This document shows positions 49,459 to 62,437 of a DNA stretch of 64,000 nt, one piece after another (positions within the stretch are counted from its first letter, which is position 1; the number at the start of each line of letters is the position of its first letter). Position numbers and translations under genes: made by a program. Under the pieces are notes generated by a model. That model was not told the DNA's origin. It searched no databases and saw only the letters and a list, made by a program, of their open reading frames with translations. The DNA is from Alphaproteobacteria bacterium (lineage in GTDB: Bacteria; Pseudomonadota; Alphaproteobacteria; TMED109), in NCBI GenBank assembly GCA_030828505.1, contig JAURCJ010000005.1, positions 51,803 to 115,802 on the forward strand, given 5' to 3'.

Positions 49459-50673
49459 TTAATTAATTTCGGTTTTAAGGTTTTTATCTAATTCTTCTAA
49501 AAACTCTATGGTTTCCATCCAACCTTGATTATTTCCAACAAGAAGCGCTAAATCTTTAGTCATAGCACCATTTTCTATAGTATTAATGCATACTGTTTCT
49601 AATTTTTCTGAAAAATTTTGTAATTCTATATTTTTATCAAATTTTCCTCGATACCATAATCCTCTAGTCCAAGCAAATATAGATGCAATAGGGTTTGTTG
49701 ATGTGGCCTCTCCTCTTTCATAAGCTCTAAAATGCCTAGTTACTGTTCCATGGGCTGCTTCCGACTCTATAGTTTTTCCATCAGGAGTCATTAATACTGA
49801 TGTCATTAAACCAAGTGAGCCAAATCCCTGTGCAACCACATCAGATTGAACATCTCCATCATAGTTTTTACATGCCCATACAAAGCCTCCCTCCCATTTC
49901 ATTGCAGCGGCTACCATATCATCTATTAATCTATGTTCATATGTTATATTTTTATTATTAAATTTATCTTTAAACTCTGTATCAAAAATATCTTGGAATA
50001 TATCTTTAAACCTTCCATCATAGGCTTTCAATATAGTATTTTTTGTAGAGAGGTATACAGGCCAATTTAAATTTAAACCATAATTAAAACAAGCTCTTGC
50101 AAATCCCCTTATAGATTCATCTATATTATACATTCCCATAGCTACTCCAGGTCCATCATATTTATTAACCTCATATTCAATTTCCTCGCCACCACTTTCA
50201 GGTACAAATTTCATTATTAATTTACCCGGTTCTGGAATTAAAAAATCAGTAGCTCTGTATTGATCTCCATATGCATGACGGCCAATAACGATAGGTTTTG
50301 TCCATCCAGGAACATATTTTGGAATATTTTTACAAATTATTGGCTGCCTAAATACAGTACCGCCTAAAATATTTCTTATTGTACCGTTAGGAGAACGCCA
50401 CATTTTTTTTAAGTTGAATTCTTCAACGCGCTGTTCATCTGGAGTAATTGTCGCACATTTAACACCTACACCATATTTTTTTATTGCACTTGCAGAATCA
50501 ATTGTAACTTGGTCAGAGGTTTTATCTCTATTTTCAATGCTTAAATCATAATATAAAGTTTCAATATCTAAATAGGGTTTAATTAATCTTTCTCTAATTA
50601 ATTCCCATATTATTCTTGTCATTTCATCACCATCAATTTCAACAACTGGCGTTTTAACAATAATTTTCTTCAT
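49459..50673 (-). CDS. icd: NADP-dependent isocitrate dehydrogenase
   Basis: '[22 protein letters not shown]', '[21 protein letters not shown]', '[37 protein letters not shown]'. Confidence 0.97.
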   Translation of the reverse strand: MKKIIVKTPVVEIDGDEMTRIIWELIRERLIKPYLDIETLYYDLSIENRDKTSDQVTIDSASAIKKYGVGVKCATITPDEQRVEEFNLKKMWRSPNGTIRNILGGTVFRQPIICKNIPKYVPGWTKPIVIGRHAYGDQYRATDFLIPEPGKLIMKFVPESGGEEIEYEVNKYDGPGVAMGMYNIDESIRGFARACFNYGLNLNWPVYLSTKNTILKAYDGRFKDIFQDIFDTEFKDKFNNKNITYEHRLIDDMVAAAMKWEGGFVWACKNYDGDVQSDVVAQGFGSLGLMTSVLMTPDGKTIESEAAHGTVTRHFRAYERGEATSTNPIASIFAWTRGLWYRGKFDKNIELQNFSEKLETVCINTIENGAMTKDLALLVGNNQGWMETIEFLEELDKNLKTEIN

Positions 50674-50725
50674 TACCTCTCCTTAATAAATATCAATATT
50701 TAAAAATTTTTATTTAAATTAGAAT

Positions 50726-51286
50726 TTATTTTAATGTAATTAGTATTTTTTCTAGATTTTTAATATTATTCACCCAAATTATATTTGTAATATCTTGTTT
50801 ATATAAAAATTCTTCTTTATGCATTGTTTTTATCAAAAGTTTTAGATTTTTCCAATAATTACTAATATTAAATATAATTACTGGCTTATTATATATTTTT
50901 AATTGATTTAGTGTTAAAATTTCAAATAATTCATCAAGTGTTCCAAAACCTCCAGGTAGAATTAAAAATATGTCTGCATTTTTTACCATCAGAATTTTGC
51001 GATGGTGTAACGAATTAACTACTTGTAGTGTTTTGATGTTTTCTTGTCTTATTTCCGGTTTATTAAGAAATTTAGGAATAATGCCAATTATTTTACTATT
51101 AAGCTTTGTATATGTTTTATATACTATTCCCATTAAGCCAATTTTCCCACCTCCATATATTATGTTAAATTTATATTTAGATATTAGTTTTGTTATATTG
51201 GAAACTTCTTTTTTATATATATTATTTTTACCGAGTTTAGAGCCACAGAATATAGCAATAGTTTTATTATGGTTATTCTTTTTCAT
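50726..51286 (-). CDS. LOG family protein (TIGR00730-type)
   Basis: 'YGGGKIGLMGIVYKTY', 'ILPGGFGTLDELFEILTLNQLKIYNKPVI'. Confidence 0.93.
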   Translation of the reverse strand: MKKNNHNKTIAIFCGSKLGKNNIYKKEVSNITKLISKYKFNIIYGGGKIGLMGIVYKTYTKLNSKIIGIIPKFLNKPEIRQENIKTLQVVNSLHHRKILMVKNADIFLILPGGFGTLDELFEILTLNQLKIYNKPVIIFNISNYWKNLKLLIKTMHKEEFLYKQDITNIIWVNNIKNLEKILITLK

Positions 51287-51362
51287 AATGTTTAATTTTT
51301 TCTATATTTTATACATATATTTATTTAGTATAAACATAAATATATATATTGGGACAAAATAA

Positions 51363-52397
51363 ATGAAATTGATCTTTGGAGAAAATACGAAACAATATTT
51401 TATTGGTGGTGGGTTGATAATTGCTGCAATTATATTTTTATTGTTAATTATTAAATACGTTCCTTTAGACCCCACTAAAGTAGAAGTAGAGCCTTTTGAG
51501 GAAAAAATTCATTATGAAGTTGAGCCAAATATAAACAATGAAGAAGCAAATAAAACAGAACAAGCTCAAACAGAAGATAAACTTCTAGTTATTAAAGAAC
51601 CAACTTTTGATGTGATAAACGTAGATGAAGAAGGACAATTAATTATAGCTGGAAGGGCAGGAAAAAATCAGTTAGTGCGGATCTATAATGGTGACCAGTT
51701 ATTAGGTGAGGTTAATACTAATCAATTTGGAGAATTTGTATTTATGCCTGATGAGAAATTAGTACCTGGAGCTTATGATTTAAATTTAGTTTCTGATGGT
51801 CTAAAATCTCTAGACTCTGTATCTATTATAGTCCCAGAAAAACAAAATTTAGCAATCACAACAGATAAAGCTAATGATGTAATAGTTACTGTAAATAATG
51901 CTGATGGAACAATAAAAAAAGTTTTACAGGGAGCTTCAAATAGTAGTGAAGGAAATAATCTATCCTTTGATTCATTATCTTATTCAGATAAAGGAAGTCT
52001 AAATTTATCAGGAAAAGCTAAACCTGGATCTAAAGTAGATATTTATATAGGAAAAAATTTAGTGGGAACGGCATATGCTGACGATGAGGGGTATTGGAAT
52101 ATTATTTTAGATCAGCCTGTTAATCCTGGAGATTATATTTTAAGGTTTAATGAAATTCAAAATGGTAATATAACAGCTAGTCTTGAGACGCCAATAAGAC
52201 AAATTGACTTATCTAAAGTGGAAGTTTCGGATAGTATGATATTAGTTCAACCAGGAAATAGTTTGTGGAGAATATCACGAAGGTTTTATGGTGAAGGTAT
52301 TAAGTACACTTTAATTTTTAAAGCTAATCAAAATCAAATAGATAATCCTGATTTAATATTTCCAGGACAAATATTTGAAATTCCAAGTTCTAATTAA
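51363..52397 (+). CDS. Membrane-anchored LysM/Ig-like domain protein
   Basis: N-terminal TM; repeats 'GKAKPGSKVDIYIGKNLVGTAYADDEGYWNIILD'; C-terminal LysM 'ILVQPGNSLWRISRRFYGEGIKYTLIFKANQNQIDNPDLIFPGQIFEIP'. Confidence 0.9.
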   Translation: MKLIFGENTKQYFIGGGLIIAAIIFLLLIIKYVPLDPTKVEVEPFEEKIHYEVEPNINNEEANKTEQAQTEDKLLVIKEPTFDVINVDEEGQLIIAGRAGKNQLVRIYNGDQLLGEVNTNQFGEFVFMPDEKLVPGAYDLNLVSDGLKSLDSVSIIVPEKQNLAITTDKANDVIVTVNNADGTIKKVLQGASNSSEGNNLSFDSLSYSDKGSLNLSGKAKPGSKVDIYIGKNLVGTAYADDEGYWNIILDQPVNPGDYILRFNEIQNGNITASLETPIRQIDLSKVEVSDSMILVQPGNSLWRISRRFYGEGIKYTLIFKANQNQIDNPDLIFPGQIFEIPSSN

Positions 52398-52405
52398 AAA
52401 AATAG

Positions 52406-53587
52406 CTAGGACTTTAGGGATTTATTAGAATTATGGCCAACACCTATTATAGGTTTTCTTACATTGATTTTTCTATAAATAAATTCTGGTATTTCTTCTG
52501 TTCCTACTTTAGATAAAGGTTCATCTAAAACATTTCTATATGGTGAAAATTCACAAGTAGGATCAGTAGCATTTTCATTTCCCGTTAATGCAAATGCCTG
52601 ACACCTACAACCACCCCAGTCAATTTCTTTTCTATCACAGGATTGACAAGGCTCAGGCATCCATGAAGTTCCTCTAAATCTATTAAATGATTCTGAATGT
52701 TCCCATATCCAAGAAAGAGGTTTATCTTTAATATTATCAAATTCTAGAAAATTTAGTGACTCAGCTGCATGACATGGTAAAACTTTTCCTGCTGGTGTAA
52801 TATTTAAGAATTGTCTGCCCCATCCTCCCATACAGGACTTTGGCCTTTTTGCATAGTAATCGGGAACTACATAATCAATTGCTAATATACCTTTAAGCCT
52901 AATTCTAGCTTCTTCTACGATTTCAGTTGCATTGTCTAATTGCTCTTTAGTTGGTAAGAATGCAGTCTGGTTTTTTAAAGCCCAACCATAATATTGAACT
53001 TGTGCAACTTCTAGTCTCTCAGCATCAAGTTCAACAGCTAAATCAATCATTTCTTTTAAATTGTGAAGGTTTTGCCTGTGCATAACAGCATTAACCGTTA
53101 GAGGTAGTCCTACTTTTCTAATAAGACCACAGGTATGCAATTTTTTTGCATGCCCTTTATAACCAGCAATTTTTTCAGAATTATCTGGATCAGTATCTTG
53201 TATAGATACTTGTACATGATCTAATCCAGCGTCATAAAATTTTTTTAATCTTTCTTCGGTAACTAATACTCCAGAAGTTATTAAGTTAGTATAAAGCCCT
53301 ATAGAAGATGCATGTTGAATTAATTCTTCTAAATCTTTACGAGCAGTTGGTTCTCCACCAGAGAAATGAGCTTGTAAAATACCTATTTTAACAGATTCAC
53401 TTAGAGCTTTTTTCCAAGTTTCTGTATCGATTTCTTTTGATTTCATTTCTAGTTCTACAGGGTTAGAACAATATGGACATGATAGTGGACACCTATGAGT
53501 AAGTTCGCATAAAACAGCATAAGGAATTTGCAATTTTTGTTTTACTATGTTCTCAGTATTACTTTGCTCTAAATCTTTTTCATTCAT
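52406..53587 (-). CDS. pqqE: PQQ biosynthesis radical SAM protein PqqE
   Basis: 'LCELTHRCPLSCPYCSNPVEL', 'GILQAHFSGGEPTARKDLEEL', 'ADPTCEFSP'-like C-terminal Cys motifs. Confidence 0.97.
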   Translation of the reverse strand: MNEKDLEQSNTENIVKQKLQIPYAVLCELTHRCPLSCPYCSNPVELEMKSKEIDTETWKKALSESVKIGILQAHFSGGEPTARKDLEELIQHASSIGLYTNLITSGVLVTEERLKKFYDAGLDHVQVSIQDTDPDNSEKIAGYKGHAKKLHTCGLIRKVGLPLTVNAVMHRQNLHNLKEMIDLAVELDAERLEVAQVQYYGWALKNQTAFLPTKEQLDNATEIVEEARIRLKGILAIDYVVPDYYAKRPKSCMGGWGRQFLNITPAGKVLPCHAAESLNFLEFDNIKDKPLSWIWEHSESFNRFRGTSWMPEPCQSCDRKEIDWGGCRCQAFALTGNENATDPTCEFSPYRNVLDEPLSKVGTEEIPEFIYRKINVRKPIIGVGHNSNKSLKS

Positions 53588-53886
53588 ATTACTACAAACC
53601 CTTTTTCAGCTAATGATTGAAGCATAGATAATGTATCTTTAGAAATGACTTCTCTTGGCGCTCCCTCAAATTTTTTACATAAAGTATTAATTATAATTTC
53701 AATAGAAGATTCTCCATTTACAAGTTGTATAATTTCAGAAGCAATTTCATCCAATTCAAAAACTCTTTCAGGAGCATTTATAATCCATTTTTGTCTAGCT
53801 TCATCAAAACGTAATTTAGCATGTCTGGGTAATTTAGGAATATGTTCTTCATTTAATATTAGTAATTCAGTCATTATTCCGCCCAT
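53584..53886 (-). CDS. pqqD: PQQ biosynthesis peptide chaperone PqqD
   Basis: 'IPKLPRHAKLRFDEARQKWIINAPERVFELDEIASEIIQLVNGE'; overlaps pqqE and pqqC. Confidence 0.95.
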   Translation of the reverse strand: MGGIMTELLILNEEHIPKLPRHAKLRFDEARQKWIINAPERVFELDEIASEIIQLVNGESSIEIIINTLCKKFEGAPREVISKDTLSMLQSLAEKGFVVI

Positions 53887-54677
53887 TTCTTCCCATTAAA
53901 ACCTTTAGGTATAAATGCTCCAGGAGGAATAAATCCTGGGTCTACATATGCATAATAAAGTGCATCTAATTGAGCCCAAAGCACTTCTGTTTTAAATTTT
54001 ACTGCATTTAAAACCGCATTTTGATCATCTCTAGTAATAGCATTATTTATTACCCATTCTCTCCCAAATTCCACATCTTTTCTTGCTTGTCCTATTCTTT
54101 TTTTGAAATAAGCTAGTGCATAATCATCAGCCCATTCATAATGTTTAGATAATCCTGAAATTCTTTCGGCGTGAATTGCGGGGGCATAAATTTCTGTTAA
54201 GGAGGAAGCTACTGCTTCAAGTAATGATCTGCTTCCAACAAAATTAACATATGCATCAACAGCAAACCGTGAAGCTGGCAATAAACCTTCACAAGATTTA
54301 ACATAATCTATATCAAGGTTTAGTCTCTCACATAGTTGTAAATACCTTTTTATACCTCCTTGACCATCAATATCTCCTTCATGATCTATAACTCTAGATC
54401 TCCATTCTACTCTTATATCTACATCATTCATCCTTGCCATTAAAGTAAGGTCTTTTCTGGGAATGCTCCACTGATAATAAAACCTATTTAGAGCCCATGC
54501 TTGTACTTGTTCAAAAGATAATTTACCAGAGTGAAGAAGTTTATGAAATGGGTGAAGACTATGATATCTTTCTTTTCCAAGTTGAGTCAAAGCAGTAATA
54601 AATTCTTCTCTAGTTAATTTAACCTTATCACTAGGGGTTTTTGGTGATCCAGGATAAAAAGGAGCGGGCATAATCAT
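53874..54677 (-). CDS. pqqC: Pyrroloquinoline-quinone synthase PqqC
   Basis: 'YHSLHPFHKLLHSGKLSFEQVQAWALNRFYYQWSIPRKDL', 'RVIDHEGDIDGQGGIKRYLQLCERLNLD'. Confidence 0.97.
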   Translation of the reverse strand: MIMPAPFYPGSPKTPSDKVKLTREEFITALTQLGKERYHSLHPFHKLLHSGKLSFEQVQAWALNRFYYQWSIPRKDLTLMARMNDVDIRVEWRSRVIDHEGDIDGQGGIKRYLQLCERLNLDIDYVKSCEGLLPASRFAVDAYVNFVGSRSLLEAVASSLTEIYAPAIHAERISGLSKHYEWADDYALAYFKKRIGQARKDVEFGREWVINNAITRDDQNAVLNAVKFKTEVLWAQLDALYYAYVDPGFIPPGAFIPKGFNGKKWAE

Positions 54678-55609
54678 ATTTTTATTTCCATTGAATCAAA
54701 AGCTATTTCCCAACCAGAATCATTTGCTGTTTTTCTCTCTGAAGAGTTCTCTAATAATGCAGGGTTAGTGGTATTAATATGTATAAATATTTTTCTTTTT
54801 ATATTTAAATCTTTAAAAGCTTCTATTGAACCTTCAGGACCTGACATACTCATATGGCCCATACGTTGTCCCGTTTTTATTCCAACGTTTTCTTTTATCA
54901 TTTCATCATCAGTCCATAAAGTACCATCAAACAAAATTAAATTAGAATTATCTACTCTCTCTTTTAACCAGTCTGGCATGTTTGCGCATCCTGGGATGTA
55001 ATAAAATTCAGTATTACCCTCGGGACCCTTCACCTCAAGTGCTATAGTATCCTCCTCGACAGAACCAAAATCAGAACCTTTAGACTCATCTTCTAACCAT
55101 AGAGCTACTTTACCCGGAACAGCAAACGGCGTTACTGTAATTCCACTTTCTTGATCATCAGTATACTTTAGAGGTATAGGCTCATTTAATTTAACAGGAT
55201 TTCTTTTTACAAACTTTGGGTTTAATACATTAAATATTGTATTACTTTGTAAAACACCTAAAACCCTTTCAGTACCATATAAATTAAAACTTTGTGATTC
55301 TCTTAAGTTAATTAGCCCTGCAGTATGGTCTACATCTGCATTTGTAAGTAAAACCCCCATTATAGGACTATATCTTAAAGGATCCTCTGGAGATGGCATT
55401 AACTCTGGGTTATTCCATAATTGTTGTCTAAGATCAGGAGAAGCATTAAAAATAAACCATCTTTTTTTATCAAGACTTACAGCAATGGATGATTGTGTTC
55501 TAGCTATTGCATTAGGGTCTTTATTCCGAGCTAATCTACTATTAGGATGGTTACAATTCCATTGTGGGTAACCCCCACCAGCAGCCGCTCCGAGCACACG
55601 AATATACAT
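54674..55609 (-). CDS. pqqB: PQQ biosynthesis protein PqqB
   Basis: 'VLGAAAGGGYPQWNCNHPNSRLAR', 'LLTNADVDHTAGLINLRE', 'GTLWTDDEMI', 'GHMSMSGPEGSIEAFKDL'. Confidence 0.97.
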   Translation of the reverse strand: MYIRVLGAAAGGGYPQWNCNHPNSRLARNKDPNAIARTQSSIAVSLDKKRWFIFNASPDLRQQLWNNPELMPSPEDPLRYSPIMGVLLTNADVDHTAGLINLRESQSFNLYGTERVLGVLQSNTIFNVLNPKFVKRNPVKLNEPIPLKYTDDQESGITVTPFAVPGKVALWLEDESKGSDFGSVEEDTIALEVKGPEGNTEFYYIPGCANMPDWLKERVDNSNLILFDGTLWTDDEMIKENVGIKTGQRMGHMSMSGPEGSIEAFKDLNIKRKIFIHINTTNPALLENSSERKTANDSGWEIAFDSMEIKI

Positions 55610-55661
55610 ATTATATAATCCTATTTACGCTTCGGTTCAGAAGCTGGTGAGAATATCATAA

Positions 55662-55678
55662 CTAATCTTTCAGATTAG
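55662..55678. other. Small hairpin at the pqqA 3' end
   Basis: CTAATCT-ttc-AGATTAG, 7-bp stem overlapping the pqqA stop codon. Confidence 0.4.
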
Positions 55679-55749
55679 ATTTCTGCGCAAGCATAACAGT
55701 TGATTTCTAAACCAACAGCTACTTCACGTACTACAGGAGATTTCCACAT
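55675..55749 (-). CDS. pqqA: PQQ precursor peptide PqqA
   Basis: 24-aa ORF MWKSPVVREVAVGLEINCYACAEI* with ExxxY core (EINCY) directly upstream of pqqB; 'ggagg' RBS; not in the ORF track. Confidence 0.95.
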   Translation of the reverse strand: MWKSPVVREVAVGLEINCYACAEI

Positions 55750-55916
55750 AAGATATCCTCCCTTTCTTACTTTAAGTTAAAAATAGGCAACAACCGAAGT
55801 TATTACCGCTACCAATAATAAAACAGAAAAATAGTATTATGCAAATCTATACTTAATATTGTATTCACCTATAATATATTATATCGATAATATGAGTTTA
55901 TTTATAGGAATAATGG

Positions 55917-56879
55917 ATGAGTATTTTTAATAAATTTTTTTTAATGGCTTTAGTTTTTATCTTAAATTGCAATATTATATATGCAAACCCTCTTGTAGAT
56001 AAAGATTGGTTAAAAAATAAAATATGTAAAGATAATATAAAAATTTTAGAAGTTCATAGGTCCAAGAAACATTATGAAATTGCACACATACCTTGTTCTG
56101 TTTATACAAACTTTTATTCCGATGGTTGGAGACAGGTTAAGGATTCAATTCCACTATCAATGCCTTCTATTAATAGTTTGGAAAATTTAATAGGATCACT
56201 TGGTATATCCTATAATGATCATGTCGTTATAGTGGCTTCTGGACTAGGCAAATATGATGCGGCTGAAACTGCTGCAATATATTTTACTTTCAAATATTTA
56301 GGACATAAAAAAATATCCATACTTGATGGAGGTTTTAAAAGCTGGAAAGAAGATTGGGATAATGATACTGAAGCAGGGTTTATTTTGCCTGAAAAAAAGA
56401 CTTATAAATCGATTCCAAATAAAAATATATTAGCCAATAAAGATGATGTTTTAAAGGTGGTAAATAAAAGTGGTTATTTAATAGATGCAAGAACTTCAGC
56501 TATGTATATGGGGATTAACACATCTTTGCCTGCTGCTAGATCAGGAACTATTCCAAATGCAATAAATATTCCAAATGATTGGTTATTAATTAATGATTCT
56601 TTATATTTTCAAAATAAAGATGATTTGGAGAGAATATTTGAATATAACAGTATTACTAAACAGGGTGGACAAATTTCATTTTGTAATGCTGGTTTAGAGA
56701 GCGCACTTTCATGGTTTGTTATGTCAGAGATATTAAAATTTCCAAATAACAAACTTTATGAACCATCTTTAGCGGAATGGTCAAAAGACATTTCTTTACC
56801 AATGACTGATAAAATAAATTTTAGCAAAAAAGAAAATGGTGAAAAAGAAATAGATTCTTTTTCAATGAAACCTGAATAA
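55917..56879 (+). CDS. Secreted rhodanese-domain sulfurtransferase (tandem domains)
   Basis: Signal peptide; 'ILEVHRSKKHYEIAHIPCSVYTNFYSDGW', 'SILDGGFKSWKEDW', 'LIDARTSAMYMG', active-site-like loop 'SFCNAGLESAL'. Confidence 0.85.
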   Translation: MSIFNKFFLMALVFILNCNIIYANPLVDKDWLKNKICKDNIKILEVHRSKKHYEIAHIPCSVYTNFYSDGWRQVKDSIPLSMPSINSLENLIGSLGISYNDHVVIVASGLGKYDAAETAAIYFTFKYLGHKKISILDGGFKSWKEDWDNDTEAGFILPEKKTYKSIPNKNILANKDDVLKVVNKSGYLIDARTSAMYMGINTSLPAARSGTIPNAINIPNDWLLINDSLYFQNKDDLERIFEYNSITKQGGQISFCNAGLESALSWFVMSEILKFPNNKLYEPSLAEWSKDISLPMTDKINFSKKENGEKEIDSFSMKPE

Positions 56880-56883
56880 TAAA

Positions 56884-58446
56884 ATGAAAAAAGAAAATAT
56901 TTTAATATCAAATGCAGCTAATTTATGCGTAGCAGATTTATTTGAAATGCAGGCAAAAAATAATCCTAAAGCCTTCGCATTACAAGATATTGATGGAAAA
57001 AAATATAAATATAAAGAAACTCTGAATAGAATTCTTAAAATAGCAAATATTTTTATTAATAAAGGCATTAAACCAAAAGATAGAATAGCTATTATATCGG
57101 AAAATAGAAGAGAATATTTAGAAATAGAAATGGCGTGTGCAAAAATAGGAGCAATATTAGTAGCAATTAACTGGCGCTTATCTAATGATGAAGTAAATTA
57201 TTGTGTAAATTTAGTTAAACCAAAGCTAGTTATTTTGTCTAAAAAATTTAATAGGCACAATAGGTTAAATTCTATAAAAAATAAAAATTCTTTTTTATTA
57301 AATACAACCTTTGAAAGACAAATTATAAAATCAAAAATATATGATGGTAGAAGCTTAGCTGATGGCGAAGATATCTTGGTAATTTTATTTACTTCAGGTA
57401 CAACTGGTTATCCTAAAGGTGCAAAAATTTCTCATCGAGCTTTTATTTATAGAGCTTTATATTTTACTTTTGAATATAATATTGATAAATACGACACATT
57501 TCCAGCATGGGCTCCCATGTTTCATATGGCATCTACAGATTTAGCTATTGGATCACTTTTAATAGGAGGATCAGTAGCATTTATAGATGGCTTTAATTCA
57601 AAAAAAATCACAAGTTTAATAAAAAAATATAAGTTATCTTGGTTAGTATTAATGCCAGGTATGTTAGAAGAATATATAAAGTTTATTGAGGGTAAAAATA
57701 TAAAAATAAAAGGTATTAAAGCCATGGGAGCAATGGCTGATTTGATTCCAAAAAGTCAAATTACAAAAATCACTAAATTATTAGATACACCTTACCTTAA
57801 TTCTTTTGGTTCTACAGAAACCGGCATGCCACCAGCTTCAAAGGGTCTTATAGGTATTAATAAAAAGAATTTTTCTTTATCCAAAATACAAAGTAGTTTC
57901 TGTGAGGTAAAATTAGTAAAAAATGACAAAGAGGTGGATTATAATACCCCAGGAGAATGCTCTGTAAGAGGACCTACTTTATTTAGCGGATATTGGAATG
58001 CGGAAGCAACTAACCTTAAAGATTTTAGAGGTGGTTGGTTTCATATGGGAGATATGATGAAGAGAACAAAAGAAAATACTTTTGATTTTGTTGACCGAAA
58101 AAAATATCTCATAAAATCTGGTGGAGAAAATATTTATCCTGCTGAAATAGAAAGAGTAATATTAAGAAATAAATATATAACTGAAGTTGTTGTAGTGAGA
58201 ATTAGAAGTAAGAAATGGGGAGAGTCACCTATTGCCATTATTAGTATAAATAATGAAAACAAACAAAATATTATTATAGAAGAGTTAAAAAACTCATGTA
58301 GAAAATATTTAGCTAGTTACAAACAGCCAGCAAAAATATTAGTTATTAATGAAAAAGATATACCAAGAAGTACAACAGGAAAGGTGCAAAGACATCTAGT
58401 AGAAAAAATGTTAAAAACAGTATTTAATATAGAAATAGTTGATTAG
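56884..58446 (+). CDS. Acyl-CoA synthetase (AMP-binding) family protein
   Basis: 'ILFTSGTTGYPKGAKISHRA', 'NSFGSTETGMPPAS', 'GGWFHMGDMMKRTKENTFDFVDRKKYLIKSGGENIYPAEIE'. Confidence 0.92.
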   Translation: MKKENILISNAANLCVADLFEMQAKNNPKAFALQDIDGKKYKYKETLNRILKIANIFINKGIKPKDRIAIISENRREYLEIEMACAKIGAILVAINWRLSNDEVNYCVNLVKPKLVILSKKFNRHNRLNSIKNKNSFLLNTTFERQIIKSKIYDGRSLADGEDILVILFTSGTTGYPKGAKISHRAFIYRALYFTFEYNIDKYDTFPAWAPMFHMASTDLAIGSLLIGGSVAFIDGFNSKKITSLIKKYKLSWLVLMPGMLEEYIKFIEGKNIKIKGIKAMGAMADLIPKSQITKITKLLDTPYLNSFGSTETGMPPASKGLIGINKKNFSLSKIQSSFCEVKLVKNDKEVDYNTPGECSVRGPTLFSGYWNAEATNLKDFRGGWFHMGDMMKRTKENTFDFVDRKKYLIKSGGENIYPAEIERVILRNKYITEVVVVRIRSKKWGESPIAIISINNENKQNIIIEELKNSCRKYLASYKQPAKILVINEKDIPRSTTGKVQRHLVEKMLKTVFNIEIVD

Positions 58447-59146
58447 ATTAAGGTTATGTATGTCAAAAAATTTAATAAATAATACTAGAGTAAAAGTAAA
58501 AATAAAAAAAGGATCTAAAACGGTTTCTTCTAGACGATGGTTGGAGAGACAATTAAATGACCCTTATGTATCAGCAGCAAAGAAGGATGGCTATCGTTCT
58601 CGTTCCGCATATAAATTAATAGAACTTAACGAAAAATTTAATTTTTTTAAAAAAGGGCAATCAGTAGTTGATTTAGGTTCTGCTCCGGGGGGATGGAGTC
58701 AAGTAACAGCAGAACATGTAGACTCACCTAATAAAGGAAAAATAGTTTCGATAGATATAAAAGATGTTGAGCCAATAGATGGTGTTATATTTATAAATGG
58801 TAGTATAATGGATGATGAGATAATAGAGACTATTAGACAAAAATTACAAGGTGGAGCAGATGTAGTGATTTCAGATATGGCTCCATATGCTTCAGGTCAT
58901 AAAAGTACTGATCAGACTAGATCACTATTATTAGCTGAATTAGCTCTAGATGCAGCTTTAATATTATTAAAAGAAAAAGGAATATTTTGTTGTAAGTTAA
59001 TTAGAGGAAAAGGTGAAGAAGAATTAGTAAAAATAATGAGAGTTTACTTTAGTGAAATTAAACGTTTCAAACCAGATGCAAGTAGAAAAGATTCTGCAGA
59101 AATATTTTTAATAGGTTTAAATTTTAATAATCAAAACTTGGCGTAA
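58439..59146 (+). CDS. rlmE: 23S rRNA (uridine(2552)-2'-O)-methyltransferase
   Basis: 'RRWLERQLNDPYVSAAKKDGYRSRSAYKLIELNEKF', 'VVDLGSAPGGWSQVTAEHV', 'DMAPYASGHKSTDQTRS'. ATG at 58460 ('MSKNLINN') is an alternative start. Confidence 0.95.
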   Translation: MIRLRLCMSKNLINNTRVKVKIKKGSKTVSSRRWLERQLNDPYVSAAKKDGYRSRSAYKLIELNEKFNFFKKGQSVVDLGSAPGGWSQVTAEHVDSPNKGKIVSIDIKDVEPIDGVIFINGSIMDDEIIETIRQKLQGGADVVISDMAPYASGHKSTDQTRSLLLAELALDAALILLKEKGIFCCKLIRGKGEEELVKIMRVYFSEIKRFKPDASRKDSAEIFLIGLNFNNQNLA

Positions 59147-59219
59147 ATAAATAATTATGTATATTCTGTAAATAATTAGTGTATATATTTTATATATATT
59201 TAACTTAGAGAGATATTGA

Positions 59220-61963
<2,744 letters not shown>

Positions 61964-61972
61964 GAAAATTGA

Positions 61973-62437
61973 ATGAGATATCTTTTAGTTAATGTAATAG
62001 TTATTATATTATTTTCTAAATTTGTTTTAGCTAATATGCAAGATCCGCCAGGTGCCTCTAACGACAATAATCTTTTAATAAATAAACAAGATATTCAAAA
62101 TACTATTGAGGCAGGAGAGTATGAGCTAGCTAGAACTAACTTAAAGGCTTTTTTAGAAAAAAATGATTCTGATTATGAGGCTTATAATTTATTAGGTTAT
62201 GTAGAAAGACAATTACAAAATTATGAATTAGCAATTAATTTTTATAAAAAAGCATTATCTTTGGACAAAAATTTTATAGGTGCTCATCATTATATTGCTA
62301 TTACTTATCTTGAGATGGATGATTTAGAAAGTGCAAAATATCATCTAGATCAGTTAGATTTAATTTGTTTATTTGGTTGTGATGATTTTTACGACTTAAA
62401 AAATAAAATTGCATTTTATGAGGCAAATAATGAATAA
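61973..62437 (+). CDS. Secreted TPR-repeat protein
   Basis: Signal peptide; '[76 protein letters not shown]'. Confidence 0.87.
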   Translation: MRYLLVNVIVIILFSKFVLANMQDPPGASNDNNLLINKQDIQNTIEAGEYELARTNLKAFLEKNDSDYEAYNLLGYVERQLQNYELAINFYKKALSLDKNFIGAHHYIAITYLEMDDLESAKYHLDQLDLICLFGCDDFYDLKNKIAFYEANNE

